Of a stretch of 64,000 nucleotides of DNA, positions 7,574 through 13,981 are shown in pieces. The stretch's first letter is position 1, and the number at the start of each line of letters is the position of its first letter. A program made the translations under genes and the position numbers. This DNA comes from Actinocrinis sp035946395 (GTDB lineage Bacteria; Actinomycetota; Actinomycetes; Streptomycetales; Catenulisporaceae), in assembly GCF_035946395.1 (NCBI RefSeq), contig NZ_DASYZI010000324.1, positions 1 to 64,000 on the forward strand, read 5' to 3'. The notes beneath the pieces are model-generated. The model had not been told where the DNA came from. It ran no database searches and saw nothing but the letters and a program-made list of their open reading frames with translations.

Positions 7574-7797
7574 CCGAATACCGCTTTCAGTAGCTTGACC
7601 GAGTCGATGTACTCCTGGACGTGCTCGGCGCAGTACAGCTGGGTGTCCAGGTCGTCCGGGGTGTGGTTGGCGTCGCGCTTCATTGCTGCCGCCGTAGTGG
7701 CGAACGCGTTGCCCTGGGGAAGCACGTCCGGCTCGTCTGCACCCAGACATTCGTTGGCTGCCGCTGTGAGCAGCGCGATCTGCTCGTCGCGGGTCAC
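7570..7797 (-). CDS. hypothetical protein, 75 aa
   Basis: GTG start overlapping the previous stop (GTGA). Two predicted helices (TRDEQIALLTAAANECLG and AEHVQEYIDSVKLLKAVF), two Cys. The GTGA start and ATGA end show tight coupling on both sides. Function unknown. Confidence 0.6.
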   Translation of the reverse strand: MTRDEQIALLTAAANECLGADEPDVLPQGNAFATTAAAMKRDANHTPDDLDTQLYCAEHVQEYIDSVKLLKAVFG

Positions 7798-8039
7798 GGT
7801 TCGATCCAGCTCTCGGGGTCGTCCTCGATGCCGCTGTCTCCCTCGCCGGGCGGGCACTTGTGCGACAGGATCGCCTGGAAGGTGTCGATCGCCAGCACGT
7901 GGCGGGTGTCCGGGCGCACGGGGACGAAGACGCCCGGGGCCGAACAGCGGGTGTGCCCTACGAGGATGCCGCCCTCGGTCGGGGTGTAGGTGACGGTGTG
8001 CGCGGCGGGGGCGGTGACGATCTTGCGTTCAGTCGTCAT
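7794..8039 (-). CDS. hypothetical protein, 81 aa
   Basis: Beta-rich small protein with Cys32 and Cys62, acidic C-terminus (EDDPESWIEP). ATG start, with an 11-nt overlap with the upstream gene. Not recognised. Confidence 0.6.
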   Translation of the reverse strand: MTTERKIVTAPAAHTVTYTPTEGGILVGHTRCSAPGVFVPVRPDTRHVLAIDTFQAILSHKCPPGEGDSGIEDDPESWIEP

Positions 8040-8175
8040 CGTCGAGCTCCTCGTCCTCTTCGTCGTAATCGTCGATGCCGTCGGACCACCGTTCGACCTG
8101 CGGTTCCAGGTCGAGGACCGCGCAGATGCAGCCCTGGCCGGTCCAGTTCAGGCAGAGCTCGGCCTCGCAGTTCAC
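8029..8175 (-). CDS. small Cys-rich acidic protein, 48 aa
   Basis: GTG start in a GTGA overlap. Four Cys in the first 20 residues (NCEAELCLNWTGQGCICAV) suggest a zinc knuckle, and the tail is almost entirely Asp/Glu. The acidic tail could mimic nucleic acid or bind a basic partner. Function unknown. Confidence 0.55.
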   Translation of the reverse strand: MNCEAELCLNWTGQGCICAVLDLEPQVERWSDGIDDYDEEDEELDDDD

Positions 8176-8573
8176 GCGGCCACCGCTTCCGGGGTGTCGA
8201 CGGGGACGATGAAGTCGAATTCGTCGCACCAGACGATGGCGCGGAGCATGATGAAGCCGCGGGGCATGGCGCCGTCGTCTTCGCGGAGCTGCAGGAAGGG
8301 GCCGTCGGCGATCTCGATGTCGTGCTTGAGTGCCCAGGCCTGGAGGTACTGGCAGGCGGCGCGCGCCAGGCCGTCGTCGTACATGGGTGCGTCGTCGCGG
8401 ACGAGCAGGGGCGAGAGGGTTTCGATGTAGTAGGCGATCGAGCCGTCGGCGCCGGGTGAGCGCAGGGAGCGGGCGGTGGACTCCCAGCGGCCGTCGGTGT
8501 GGTACCGCCACAGCGGCACGGGGACGTCGACCGGCCAGGTGGCGGCGACGGCGTGGTCTCCGAGGCGGCTCAC
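8172..8573 (-). CDS. hypothetical protein, 133 aa
   Basis: GTG start overlapping the previous stop (GTGA). Mixed alpha/beta with Trp-rich segments (PVPLWRYHTDGRWESTAR; MLRAIVWCDEFDFIVPVD). No motif recognised. Confidence 0.6.
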   Translation of the reverse strand: MSRLGDHAVAATWPVDVPVPLWRYHTDGRWESTARSLRSPGADGSIAYYIETLSPLLVRDDAPMYDDGLARAACQYLQAWALKHDIEIADGPFLQLREDDGAMPRGFIMLRAIVWCDEFDFIVPVDTPEAVAA

Positions 8574-8893
8574 CGTGTACCGCCTTCCATGGAGCGGGCG
8601 GCCATGTTGCCGTAGAAGATGTTGGCGTGCTGGGCTAGGCCGAGCAGGGTGGCGACGGAGGAGTCGGTGGGGCAGACCACGGAGGTGGCGGTCTTGGTGC
8701 CTTCGCTGCTGAAGCCGCGGAATGCGGCGGCGATCAGGACGTCGGTGAGGACGACGTCGGGTTGGGACAGGCCGTGTTGCTTGAGGTACTGGTCGATCGC
8801 GGCGACTAGGGCGGTGGTGCAGGCGTGTTCGCCGGGGCCGTGGTCGTGCCGCGCGGGCGGGACGGGGCTGTCGGGTTCGTCGTTGTTTGCCAC
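8570..8893 (-). CDS. hypothetical protein, 107 aa, leaderless start
   Basis: The GTG at 8893 is preceded by a TAGGAT -10 element at a distance of 6 nt and has no ribosome-binding site, so it is probably translated from a leaderless mRNA. The first 25 residues are disordered and His/Pro-rich; the rest is helical. Function unknown. Confidence 0.6.
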   Translation of the reverse strand: MANNDEPDSPVPPARHDHGPGEHACTTALVAAIDQYLKQHGLSQPDVVLTDVLIAAAFRGFSSEGTKTATSVVCPTDSSVATLLGLAQHANIFYGNMAARSMEGGTR

Positions 8894-8897
8894 GGTG

Positions 8898-9371
8898 TCA
8901 TCCTACGGCCCCGGTGGCCCATGCGGCGAGCAGCGTGAAGGCAACCGCGACGGCCAGGATGCCGTGGGTGTGGGCTGCTGCTCGGCGGAAGGTAGGGGCG
9001 CCCGCGCCGTCGGTGGTCTTGATCCAGCTGATGCCGAGCGCGACGGCGACGCACAGCAGCATTGAGAGCACGACGGCCGCGGTGCCGCTGGTCCACAGGT
9101 ACGGTGCGGCCGGGACGAGGGTGCCGAGCCCGGTGGTGGCGCCGATCGCGGTGGACGCGGCCCAGCCGGCGTTGCTGTCGGAGACGAGCTCGCCCCCACC
9201 CATGGAGACCGCTCCGGAGGCGGCGAGCCCGATGCAGGTCAGCATTAGCACGTGCGGGTTGCCGGTGTTTGGGAACACAGCGCCGAGGACGGTGACGACG
9301 CCGTCGAACGCGCCGAACACGGCGAGCTTCGTTTGGGCGGCGAGCTGGGCGCGCAGCGTACGGCCGGTCAC
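8898..9371 (-). CDS. VIT1/CCC1-like multi-pass membrane protein
   Basis: 157 residues with about five hydrophobic segments (near 15-35, 41-60, 72-92, 96-117, 134-154). The first carries AFDGVVTVLGAV and the second carries ASGAVSMGGGELVSDS. These match the Asp-Gly helix and the 'GALSM..GEYVS' helix of the VIT1/CCC1 iron/manganese transporter family. It is shorter than cellular members and lacks an obvious cytosolic metal-binding domain. GTG start overlapping the previous stop. It may alter metal or membrane state during infection. Homology is from motif resemblance. Confidence 0.6.
   Translation of the reverse strand: MTGRTLRAQLAAQTKLAVFGAFDGVVTVLGAVFPNTGNPHVLMLTCIGLAASGAVSMGGGELVSDSNAGWAASTAIGATTGLGTLVPAAPYLWTSGTAAVVLSMLLCVAVALGISWIKTTDGAGAPTFRRAAAHTHGILAVAVAFTLLAAWATGAVG
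8900..8905 (-). promoter_or_regulatory. -10 element TAGGAT of a leaderless promoter
   Basis: TAGGAT, then six bases (GACACC), then GTG. The same geometry recurs in front of many genes here. It overlaps the 3' end of the membrane-protein gene. Confidence 0.5.
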
Positions 9372-9880
9372 AGTGCGTGCTCCTCGTTGCGGATGTGGGC
9401 CAGCGTCTTGACGAGGCTCGATTTCCACTGCGCGCGGACACGGTCTGGCGCGTCGGCGGTCTCGGGCCACAGCGCGCCCACGGTGACGCCCCAGGCGCCG
9501 TAGGCGGCGAGGAGCCGGGCCTCGGCGTCGGTGCCCTCAATCTGGTGGGCGACGTTGACCGGGGTCAGGAACGGCAGGCTGGCGTCGAGGAACCGGTCCA
9601 TGGTGTCCGGCGCGTACGGTCCCTTGTCCGGGTCGAGCGCGATCACGAGCAGCTCGTGGGTTGCCCCGTCGAACTGGCGGATCGGTGGCAGGAAGTCCGG
9701 GTGGTCGGTGAGCCGGACCACGGCCAGCAGGTACTGACTCCACAGCGGGTGGCCCTGCGGGTGCGTGATGATCCAGCTACACACGGTCTCGGCAGCGGAC
9801 GGGTGGTCGGGCACGGGCCATGCGGCGGCGCGGCCGTAGGGGCCGTCGAACTCGGTTTCGCGGCCGGTGATCTCGGTCAT
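9368..9880 (-). CDS. hypothetical protein, 170 aa
   Basis: ATG in an ATGA overlap. Mixed alpha/beta, Trp-rich, with a long C-terminal helix (RVRAQWKSSLVKTLAHIRNE). No catalytic motif recognised. It sits between two membrane-protein genes in the operon. Confidence 0.6.
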   Translation of the reverse strand: MTEITGRETEFDGPYGRAAAWPVPDHPSAAETVCSWIITHPQGHPLWSQYLLAVVRLTDHPDFLPPIRQFDGATHELLVIALDPDKGPYAPDTMDRFLDASLPFLTPVNVAHQIEGTDAEARLLAAYGAWGVTVGALWPETADAPDRVRAQWKSSLVKTLAHIRNEEHAL

Positions 9881-10071
9881 CGGATCACCATCCAGGCAGC
9901 GGCGCCGGCGAACGCGGAGGCGAGTGCGAACGCCAGGAACGCGAGCGCGATCGGCCACGGCCGGCCGCCGGGTGCCGGCGCGGGGTCGGCGCACAGGCCG
10001 GCCTCGCAGAACGTCGGGCTGCAGGTGCCGCAGCGCGCAGGGTCTACTCGGCCGTGTTGTCCATGAGCCAT
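9877..10071 (-). CDS. small single-pass membrane protein with Cys4 N-terminus, 64 aa
   Basis: Four Cys in the N-terminal 27 residues (CGTCSPTFCEAGLC) precede one transmembrane helix (PIALAFLAFALASAFAGAAAW). The layout suggests a metal-binding head on the membrane. The start lies 28 nt inside the upstream gene; no alternative start is available. Function unknown. Confidence 0.55.
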   Translation of the reverse strand: MAHGQHGRVDPARCGTCSPTFCEAGLCADPAPAPGGRPWPIALAFLAFALASAFAGAAAWMVIR

Positions 10072-10547
10072 GCGATTTTCTCCTCGACGTCTTGGGCGGC
10101 TGCGCTGAGGAGTTCGGCGAGCTCGCGGTCTTGGTCGGTGGTGTGGTCGATGGTCTGGTCGATGATCATCTTGACGGGGATCTGCATGGGGATGAGCTTG
10201 GCGCGGCGGTCGTGGATCGCGAGGATCTTGTCCTGGAGCTTGCACACGGCGTCGATGTCGCCTCGGGTGACGGCCTCGGCGAGCAGCGTCAGGTTCATCT
10301 GGGTCAGGGCGTCGAACCGGTCGAGCTCGGTCGAGCGCGCACTCTCGACTAGCTCGCCGGGGAGGTACTGCTTGAGGCCGCGCCGGTACCTGGCGACGGC
10401 GGTGTTGACGGAGCAGCCCTGGTGCTCGGCGATCGCCCGGAACGAGTGCGCGTTCTTGCGCATCTCGACGGCTTCCTGGACGAGGAGCCGGCGTTCGGCC
10501 TTCTCCCGCTCCCAGCGGGCGACGGCAGCCGCGGACCTGGCCATCAT
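10044..10547 (-). CDS. HTH protein, probable terminase small subunit
   Basis: 167 residues. A helix-turn-helix lies at about 35-62 (SFRAIAEHQGCSVNTAVARY). The following helical part (LTLLAEAVTRGDIDAVCKLQ, then DRRAKLI) has the 'GD..AV..i...i..RRAkL.G' pattern common at the C-terminus of actinophage small terminases. Small terminases form rings that recognise packaging sites and load TerL. terL lies 7 kb away in the same operon, unusually far, so another HTH regulator is possible. The ATG at 10547 overlaps the previous stop. Confidence 0.6.
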   Translation of the reverse strand: MMARSAAAVARWEREKAERRLLVQEAVEMRKNAHSFRAIAEHQGCSVNTAVARYRRGLKQYLPGELVESARSTELDRFDALTQMNLTLLAEAVTRGDIDAVCKLQDKILAIHDRRAKLIPMQIPVKMIIDQTIDHTTDQDRELAELLSAAAQDVEEKIAWLMDNTAE

Positions 10548-10741
10548 GCGCTCCGGGTGGGGTTGCGGGTGTCGACGATCTCGCACCAGGCGTCTTCGAA
10601 CGGGGCGATGTGGGTGGTCCAGTGCTGGTAGGCGGCATCGGCTGCGGCCTCGCGTTCACGGCGGCGTACGGCGTCCAGGGCGACGCGGATCTTACGCTCG
10701 GCGTACCGCTGCGCCGCGGGCTTCCGCCGACTCCTAGTCAC
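10544..10741 (-). CDS. basic helical protein, 65 aa
   Basis: GTG start within an 8-nt overlap. Arg/Lys-rich N-terminal helix (RSRRKPAAQRYAERKIRVAL), then an Ala/Trp-rich stretch with one Cys. It may bind nucleic acid next to the HTH protein. Function unknown. Confidence 0.55.
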   Translation of the reverse strand: MTRSRRKPAAQRYAERKIRVALDAVRRREREAAADAAYQHWTTHIAPFEDAWCEIVDTRNPTRSA

Positions 10742-10979
10742 GGGACACCTTGCTAGGGCCGAGGGCCTGGACGATCGGGAAGTTGGGGTCGTGGTCGTCG
10801 AACTTGTACCGGAGGCTGCGGGCGTTGGCCGCACCGCGTAGTCGCCGGCAGAAGTCGGCGTTGGTACCCCAGTAGTCGCGGCCCCGCACGAGCGTGTGCT
10901 CGCGGCCGTCGAGCCACTCGTGCCAGGGATACGCCGGTCTGCGTCCCGCCTCGGGCGGAGAGAGGAAGGTGGCTGTCAC
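10734..10979 (-). CDS. hypothetical protein, 81 aa, first gene of the operon
   Basis: The GTG at 10979 has a TATCCT -10 element 6 nt upstream and no ribosome-binding site. It therefore starts a leaderless leftward transcript that may run to terL. The core (PWHEWLDGREHTLVRGRDYW) resembles short conserved actinophage proteins of unknown function. The open frame extends further upstream, but that part has no coding character. Confidence 0.6.
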   Translation of the reverse strand: MTATFLSPPEAGRRPAYPWHEWLDGREHTLVRGRDYWGTNADFCRRLRGAANARSLRYKFDDHDPNFPIVQALGPSKVSRD

Positions 10980-10985
10980 ACCAGC

Positions 10986-10991
10986 AGGATA
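10986..10991 (-). promoter_or_regulatory. -10 element TATCCT heading the terminase operon
   Basis: TATCCT, six bases, GTG. No convincing -35 is seen. The stretch upstream (10992-11236) has no supported gene; only a 32-codon minus ORF, too weak to call, lies there. Confidence 0.45.
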
Positions 10992-11236
10992 GCTCTGCGG
11001 CGCGCGGACGGCCCGGGTATCGGTTTCGCCCAACAGTAGGGTGCGGCTTCTCTGCAACCGACGGCGGATCTCATCCGGCGGCGCTCCACCTTGGGCCGAT
11101 ACTCGGGCCGTTCGCAATCAAGTCGGCCGACTGCACGAGGCGCTCACCGGCCGGTGTTGCTGCCGCGACGCCCACACGCTTGCGATTGTCCGCCGGTACC
11201 GGAAAGCGCCGCGACAGCACGGCCACTCTACCGGCG

Positions 11237-11350
11237 TCAGGCTTCCTCGAGCCAGTTGTGGCCCTGACCGCAGGTGTACTGCACGTAGCGCTTCCCGTCG
11301 ACCCACTTGTACGTGACGAACCTGCCGCTGTCACCGCATGTCGGACACAT
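11237..11350 (-). CDS. miniature zinc ribbon, 37 aa
   Basis: MCPTCGDSGRF opens with a CxxC knuckle and a second half (YTCGQGHNWLEEA) supplies Cys and His, giving a complete zinc-ribbon pattern in 37 residues. ATG start with a TAGGCT -10 element 6 nt upstream. Such mini zinc ribbons are common orphan actinophage genes. Confidence 0.7.
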   Translation of the reverse strand: MCPTCGDSGRFVTYKWVDGKRYVQYTCGQGHNWLEEA

Positions 11351-11356
11351 CCTGGC

Positions 11357-11362
11357 AGCCTA
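11357..11362 (-). promoter_or_regulatory. -10 element TAGGCT, leaderless
   Basis: TAGGCT, six bases (GCCAGG), ATG. It lies just downstream of the 11380-11414 hairpin (leftward reading), as expected for a new transcription unit. Confidence 0.5.
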
Positions 11363-11379
11363 CCGCGCGCTGGAGACGC

Positions 11380-11414
11380 CGATACCCCCGTGCTTTCGGC
11401 CACCGGGGGTATCG
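11380..11414. terminator. 11-bp hairpin terminator
   Basis: CGATACCCCCG pairs perfectly with CGGGGGTATCG across a 13-nt loop, between the 3' end of the 11551 gene and the promoter of the zinc-ribbon gene. Bases 11415-11550 hold no supported gene. Confidence 0.7.
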
Positions 11415-11550
11415 ACTTCGGGCCTGTCCCGCTCGCTCTCCTGCGCCCCGTCAGGCGTGGCCGGCTAGACGATGACCGCGCGGCCCCGCACCTCGGCAGG
11501 GCTAGTCAGATCGCTTCGCATTGGCGCTCATTCGAGACGACGATTCTACG

Positions 11551-11853
11551 TCACGGCGTGGTCAGGGAGTCCAGCGAGTAGCCCTGGTCCGCAGTGAACC
11601 CGGTCGAGGGCTGGCCTTCCCAGCGGACGGTCGGGTAGCGCTCGGCGTGGGGGCCGTGGTCGGCGTACCCGGTGACTTCGCCGAGCTGCCCGGACTTCGC
11701 ATGCTTCACGGTGTCGCCGACCGACGGGACCGCTGTGCCCGGGACGCCTTGGGAGTTGTCGGCCGGCTTCACGTTCGGCTGCCCCGTGTACCTGGGGCCG
11801 GGGTTCATGCCGCCGAGGTAGCTGTCGTAGGCCCTGCTGTCAGCCGTGTCCAT
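11551..11853 (-). CDS. KOW/SH3-like protein, paralogue 1 of 3
   Basis: 100 residues: a disordered N-terminus, then VGDTVKHAKSGQLGEVTGYA and an aromatic end. The 'V-x-H-x2-SG-x2-G-x-V' signature recurs in the genes at 16042 and 16317, so the three are paralogues. The pattern resembles small beta-barrel KOW/SH3 domains that bind RNA or protein. Leaderless ATG with TAGCCT 6 nt upstream. Function unknown. Confidence 0.65.
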   Translation of the reverse strand: MDTADSRAYDSYLGGMNPGPRYTGQPNVKPADNSQGVPGTAVPSVGDTVKHAKSGQLGEVTGYADHGPHAERYPTVRWEGQPSTGFTADQGYSLDSLTTP

Positions 11854-11859
11854 AGCCTC

Positions 11860-11865
11860 AGGCTA
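11860..11865 (-). promoter_or_regulatory. -10 element TAGCCT, leaderless
   Basis: TAGCCT, GAGGCT, ATG. The stretch TAGCCTGAGGCTA is an imperfect palindrome, and nearly the same sequence precedes the gene at 15219. Confidence 0.55.
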
Positions 11866-12057
11866 CGGGCGCCGACGCCTACGCGCCAGAGGATCGGGGG
11901 GCTTCTGGCTGGTGAGGTGGTAGCCGAAGCAGAAGGGGCACGGGCCGTAGGCGCGCTGCTCGTGCCGGTTTTTCCCGCCGTTCGCGAGGATCACGGCGAG
12001 CTCCGCCTCGGCAGCGGCTTCGGTGTCGTACCTGCGCTTCCTGGATTCACAGTCCAT
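11863..12057 (-). CDS. zinc-ribbon protein, 64 aa
   Basis: KRRYDTEAAAEAEL followed by CPFCFGYHLTS matches a frequent actinophage family with a helix followed by a CxxC...H knuckle and a basic tail (ARRRRR). It starts directly after the sigma-factor stop codon (TAG ATG) and is likely co-transcribed. It may bind nucleic acid; function unproven. Confidence 0.75.
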   Translation of the reverse strand: MDCESRKRRYDTEAAAEAELAVILANGGKNRHEQRAYGPCPFCFGYHLTSQKPPDPLARRRRRP

Positions 12058-12675
12058 CTACGTGATCCTGACGAGCTCGGACGGATACTCGGCGGCGTGT
12101 AGGCGCCGTATGGCGGTGACGGCGCGGCCGCACAGGGTTTTGACTGCTCCCGCTTTCATACCCATCTCGCGGGCGGTCTCCTCGACGGTGAGGCCGTAGT
12201 AGTACCGGTTCAGCATCGCCTCGCGCTGCAGGTCGGTGAGCTTGTGCAGGAGCGGGATGAGCTGGTCGAACTCGTCTGCGCGGACGACCTGCTGCTCGGG
12301 CCTTTGGTGTTCGCGGTCGGGCCGGTCGAACCAGGCGTCGCTGGCGCTGTCTCCGCCGCTGCTCAGGTGGGTGAAGGTGTATTCGCGGCGGTGGCGGGAG
12401 GACTTGAGCAGGTCGAGGACGAGGAATCCGGCGATGGTGTGCAGCCAGGCGATGAAGGGGCGGCCGCGGTCTTCGTAGTCGGGTAGGCCGCGGATGGCTC
12501 GAAAGTAGGTTTCGTGGACGATGTCGTCGGCGTGGTCTGGGTGGGCCCCGGAGCGGTGGAGTTTCGCGGCGACGGCTTTGGTGAGTTCGTCGCGTGTTTG
12601 TTCGTAGAGGGTGGCGAATGCGCTGGTGTCGCCGTTTTGGGCTTGGGCGATGAGTGTGGTCTCGGGTATTGCCAT
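12058..12675 (-). CDS. ECF-like RNA polymerase sigma factor
   Basis: 205 residues with the two ECF sigma domains. Region 2 (about 20-95: DDIVHETYFRAIRGLPDY, then FIAWLHTIAGFLVLDLLKSS) binds the -10 element and core polymerase. Region 4 (about 145-198: LTDLQREAMLNRYYYGLTVE, then ETAREMGMKAGAVKTLCGRA) binds the -35. A phage sigma factor could redirect host polymerase to phage promoters, possibly the many -10-only leaderless promoters here (inference). ATG at 12675 has TACGAT 6 nt upstream; an in-frame TTG at 12711 lies inside the promoter and is rejected. Confidence 0.88.
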   Translation of the reverse strand: MAIPETTLIAQAQNGDTSAFATLYEQTRDELTKAVAAKLHRSGAHPDHADDIVHETYFRAIRGLPDYEDRGRPFIAWLHTIAGFLVLDLLKSSRHRREYTFTHLSSGGDSASDAWFDRPDREHQRPEQQVVRADEFDQLIPLLHKLTDLQREAMLNRYYYGLTVEETAREMGMKAGAVKTLCGRAVTAIRRLHAAEYPSELVRIT

Positions 12676-12681
12676 GGTGGC

Positions 12682-12711
12682 ATCGTACTGTTCAGCTTGC
12701 CGTGGGGGCAA
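12682..12711 (-). promoter_or_regulatory. promoter of the sigma-factor gene
   Basis: -35 TTGCCC (12706-12711), 18-nt spacer, -10 TACGAT (12682-12687), then GCCACC and ATG. Leaderless geometry. Confidence 0.55.
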
Positions 12712-12727
12712 TGGGTGTGGCGCGGGG

Positions 12728-12801
12728 TAGGGGCGGTGGGGATTGAACCCACGTCTCGCTGTTTATAAGACCGCGGCTCTAACCGGTTGAGCTACGCCCC
12801 C
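12728..12801 (-). tRNA. tRNA-Ile (anticodon UAU)
   Basis: The cloverleaf folds as follows: acceptor GGGGGCG with CGCCCCT, D arm GCTC/GAGC, anticodon loop CTTATAA (anticodon TAT), variable loop GAGAC and T arm GTGGG/CCCAC, with no encoded CCA. The anticodon stem has one G-A mismatch. UAU reads AUA, a rare codon in such GC-rich genes; the mismatch makes efficiency uncertain. Confidence 0.75.
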
Positions 12802-12807
12802 GGGGTG

Positions 12808-13200
12808 TTAGTCCTCGGGCGGGATCTCGTCCGGGTAGTCCCAGGGTTCGAGTTCCTGCTGTACGGGCACGCGTCCGTGCTCGAGGTCGTAGAGCTGCTG
12901 GGCCTGCGCGGCGGCGCGGGTGTGCTGCTGTTGGGCGACGACGTCGGCGATGCTGGCGCCGTCGAGCAGCTTGTCGGGGATCGGCGCCCACGTGACACGC
13001 CGGGGCTCGGGGACGGCGATGGGCTTACCGGCGCGTGCGGCCGCCCAGGCGCGTACCGTGGCGCCATCCCAGACCTTGCCGATGCCGAGCTCGGCGAGCG
13101 GCGGGGGGAAGCTGGGGTGCTGGGTGATCTGGTAGGCGCGCTGGCGGACGACGCCGAGGAGCTTGCGGATCTCGATCGTGGACATGAGCTCTTGCTGCAT
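12808..13200 (-). CDS. HTH (MerR/excise-like winged helix) regulator
   Basis: 130 residues. The N-terminus (STIEIRKLLGVVRQRAYQIT, then HPSFPPPLAELGIGKVWDGA and TVRAWAAAR) follows the 'eia..lGVs..ra..i.....FP.P...g..rvW....V..W' layout of excisionase/MerR-type winged helices. The C-terminal half is a Gln/Ala-rich helix. The gene lies beside a 17-bp inverted repeat and diverges from the 13290 gene, so it is probably an autoregulator binding that operator. The ATG has TAGACT 6 nt upstream, another leaderless layout. Confidence 0.75.
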   Translation of the reverse strand: MQQELMSTIEIRKLLGVVRQRAYQITQHPSFPPPLAELGIGKVWDGATVRAWAAARAGKPIAVPEPRRVTWAPIPDKLLDGASIADVVAQQQHTRAAAQAQQLYDLEHGRVPVQQELEPWDYPDEIPPED

Positions 13201-13209
13201 GCCCCTAGT

Positions 13210-13255
13210 CTAGCGTCCCCTAGCCCGTTGACACTATGGGGCTAGGGGACGCTAG
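13210..13255. promoter_or_regulatory. 17-bp inverted-repeat operator between divergent genes
   Basis: CTAGCGTCCCCTAGCCC (13210-13226) and GGGCTAGGGGACGCTAG (13239-13255) are perfect inverted arms with a 12-bp spacer. A further CCCCTAG lies at 13202-13208. The dyad covers the rightward -35 and the start region of the HTH gene, so a bound dimer would block both promoters. Confidence 0.75.
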
Positions 13256-13256
13256 T
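13228..13256 (+). promoter_or_regulatory. rightward promoter TTGACA-N17-GCTAGT
   Basis: A perfect -35 TTGACA (13228-13233) lies in the spacer of the operator, with a -10-like GCTAGT 17 nt later. Transcription would begin near 13263, downstream of the ATG at 13260, which favours the ATG at 13290. Confidence 0.6.
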
Positions 13257-13289
13257 CGCATGACCTCATTCGAGAGAGAAGCGACTGCC

Positions 13290-13511
13290 ATGACCAGCGA
13301 GGCGACCCTCGAGCAGAAGTACCAGGTCCGCAAGTTCGGCACGTCCACGGACGGCACCACGCTCTGGAGCGTCTGGGACTCGTGGGATGACAGCTGGTGC
13401 TGGATCCGGATCGGCGACGTGAAGCACGGCTCTACCCCCGACAAGGAGGTCGCAGCAACCGCCGCGGCCGAGCTGAACGCGGACTACGACACCGCCAGGG
13501 TCGCGCTGTGA
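13290..13511 (+). CDS. hypothetical protein, 73 aa, divergent from the regulator
   Basis: Start chosen at 13290 because the promoter places the transcript start after the in-frame ATG at 13260, and a purine-rich GAGAGAGAAG lies before 13290. It is a Trp-rich beta-type protein (TTLWSVWDSWDDSWCWIRIG). Short rightward operon with the next gene, controlled by the 13210-13255 operator. Possibly an early or maintenance factor; function unknown. Confidence 0.65.
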   Translation: MTSEATLEQKYQVRKFGTSTDGTTLWSVWDSWDDSWCWIRIGDVKHGSTPDKEVAATAAAELNADYDTARVAL

Positions 13512-13702
13512 GCGCCGACGGGATGCCGACGAGCCTGCTCGAGGCCGCGCCGCTGCTGCTCTCGTGCCCGGTGTGCGAGACGCTACGGCTGGCGCGCGAG
13601 GACCGCACGCTGCTGTGGCACCAGGTGCGGCGCGGCGGGGTGGACTACGAGTGCCCGGCCATCGGGCTGCCGGGCCTGTATCCGGAGGAGGCAGCCGGGT
13701 AA
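13508..13702 (+). CDS. small zinc-knuckle protein, 64 aa
   Basis: GTG in a GTGA overlap with the previous gene. CPVCETLRLARE supplies CxxC and a later Cys near residue 49 could complete a site. It is the last gene before two tandem terminators. Function unknown. Confidence 0.65.
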   Translation: MSADGMPTSLLEAAPLLLSCPVCETLRLAREDRTLLWHQVRRGGVDYECPAIGLPGLYPEEAAG

Positions 13703-13706
13703 CGGT

Positions 13707-13737
13707 GGAGCGGCCCCGCTCACAACAGGGCCGCTCC
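13707..13737. terminator. 10-bp hairpin terminator
   Basis: GGAGCGGCCC pairs with GGGCCGCTCC over an 11-nt loop, 5 nt after the stop of the rightward operon. First of two. Confidence 0.75.
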
Positions 13738-13773
13738 GGTTCCCGCTCGAGAGAACAGGACGCCAGTGTAAGC

Positions 13774-13804
13774 GAGCGGCCCCCGCTGGTTGCGGGGGCC
13801 GCTC
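13774..13804 (+). terminator. 13-bp rho-independent terminator with T-rich tail
   Basis: GAGCGGCCCCCGC pairs with GCGGGGGCCGCTC over a 5-nt loop and is followed by TTCTATGTGTGTTTG. Together with the preceding hairpin it seals the rightward operon before the leftward tRNA. Confidence 0.9.
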
Positions 13805-13830
13805 TTCTATGTGTGTTTGATCTTGGGTTG

Positions 13831-13904
13831 TAGCGGCGACCAGATTTGAACTGGCGACCTCTGGGTTATGAGCCCAGCGAGCTACCGAGCTGCTCTACGC
13901 CGCG
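13831..13904 (-). tRNA. tRNA-Met (CAU) with initiator features
   Basis: Acceptor CGCGGCG with CGCCGCT leaves position 1 unpaired with 72 (C opposite U). The anticodon stem CTGGG/CCCAG contains the three G-C pairs typical of initiators around the CTCATAA loop. D arm is GAGC/GCTC, T arm GCCAG/CTGGT, discriminator A, no encoded CCA. A weak 1-72 pair plus GGG/CCC are the recognised determinants of bacterial initiator tRNA (formylation and P-site entry). The canonical mismatch is C-A, so this is a variant. Confidence 0.88.
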
Positions 13905-13981
13905 AAGGGGTCGCCCGAGGCTGCGCAGCGGTCCCGCGGGGGTCCATTGCCGTCTCAGGCGACGGGAATCACCGTAGCACG

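Noticed and set aside
11071..11403. Arg/Ser-rich minus-strand open frame overlapping the zinc-ribbon gene
   Set aside because: No start signal and random-like composition; only the 37-aa zinc ribbon in another frame is supported.
13260..13511. ATG at 13260 as the start of the gene called at 13290
   Set aside because: The promoter places the transcript start near 13263, and a purine-rich site precedes the ATG at 13290.
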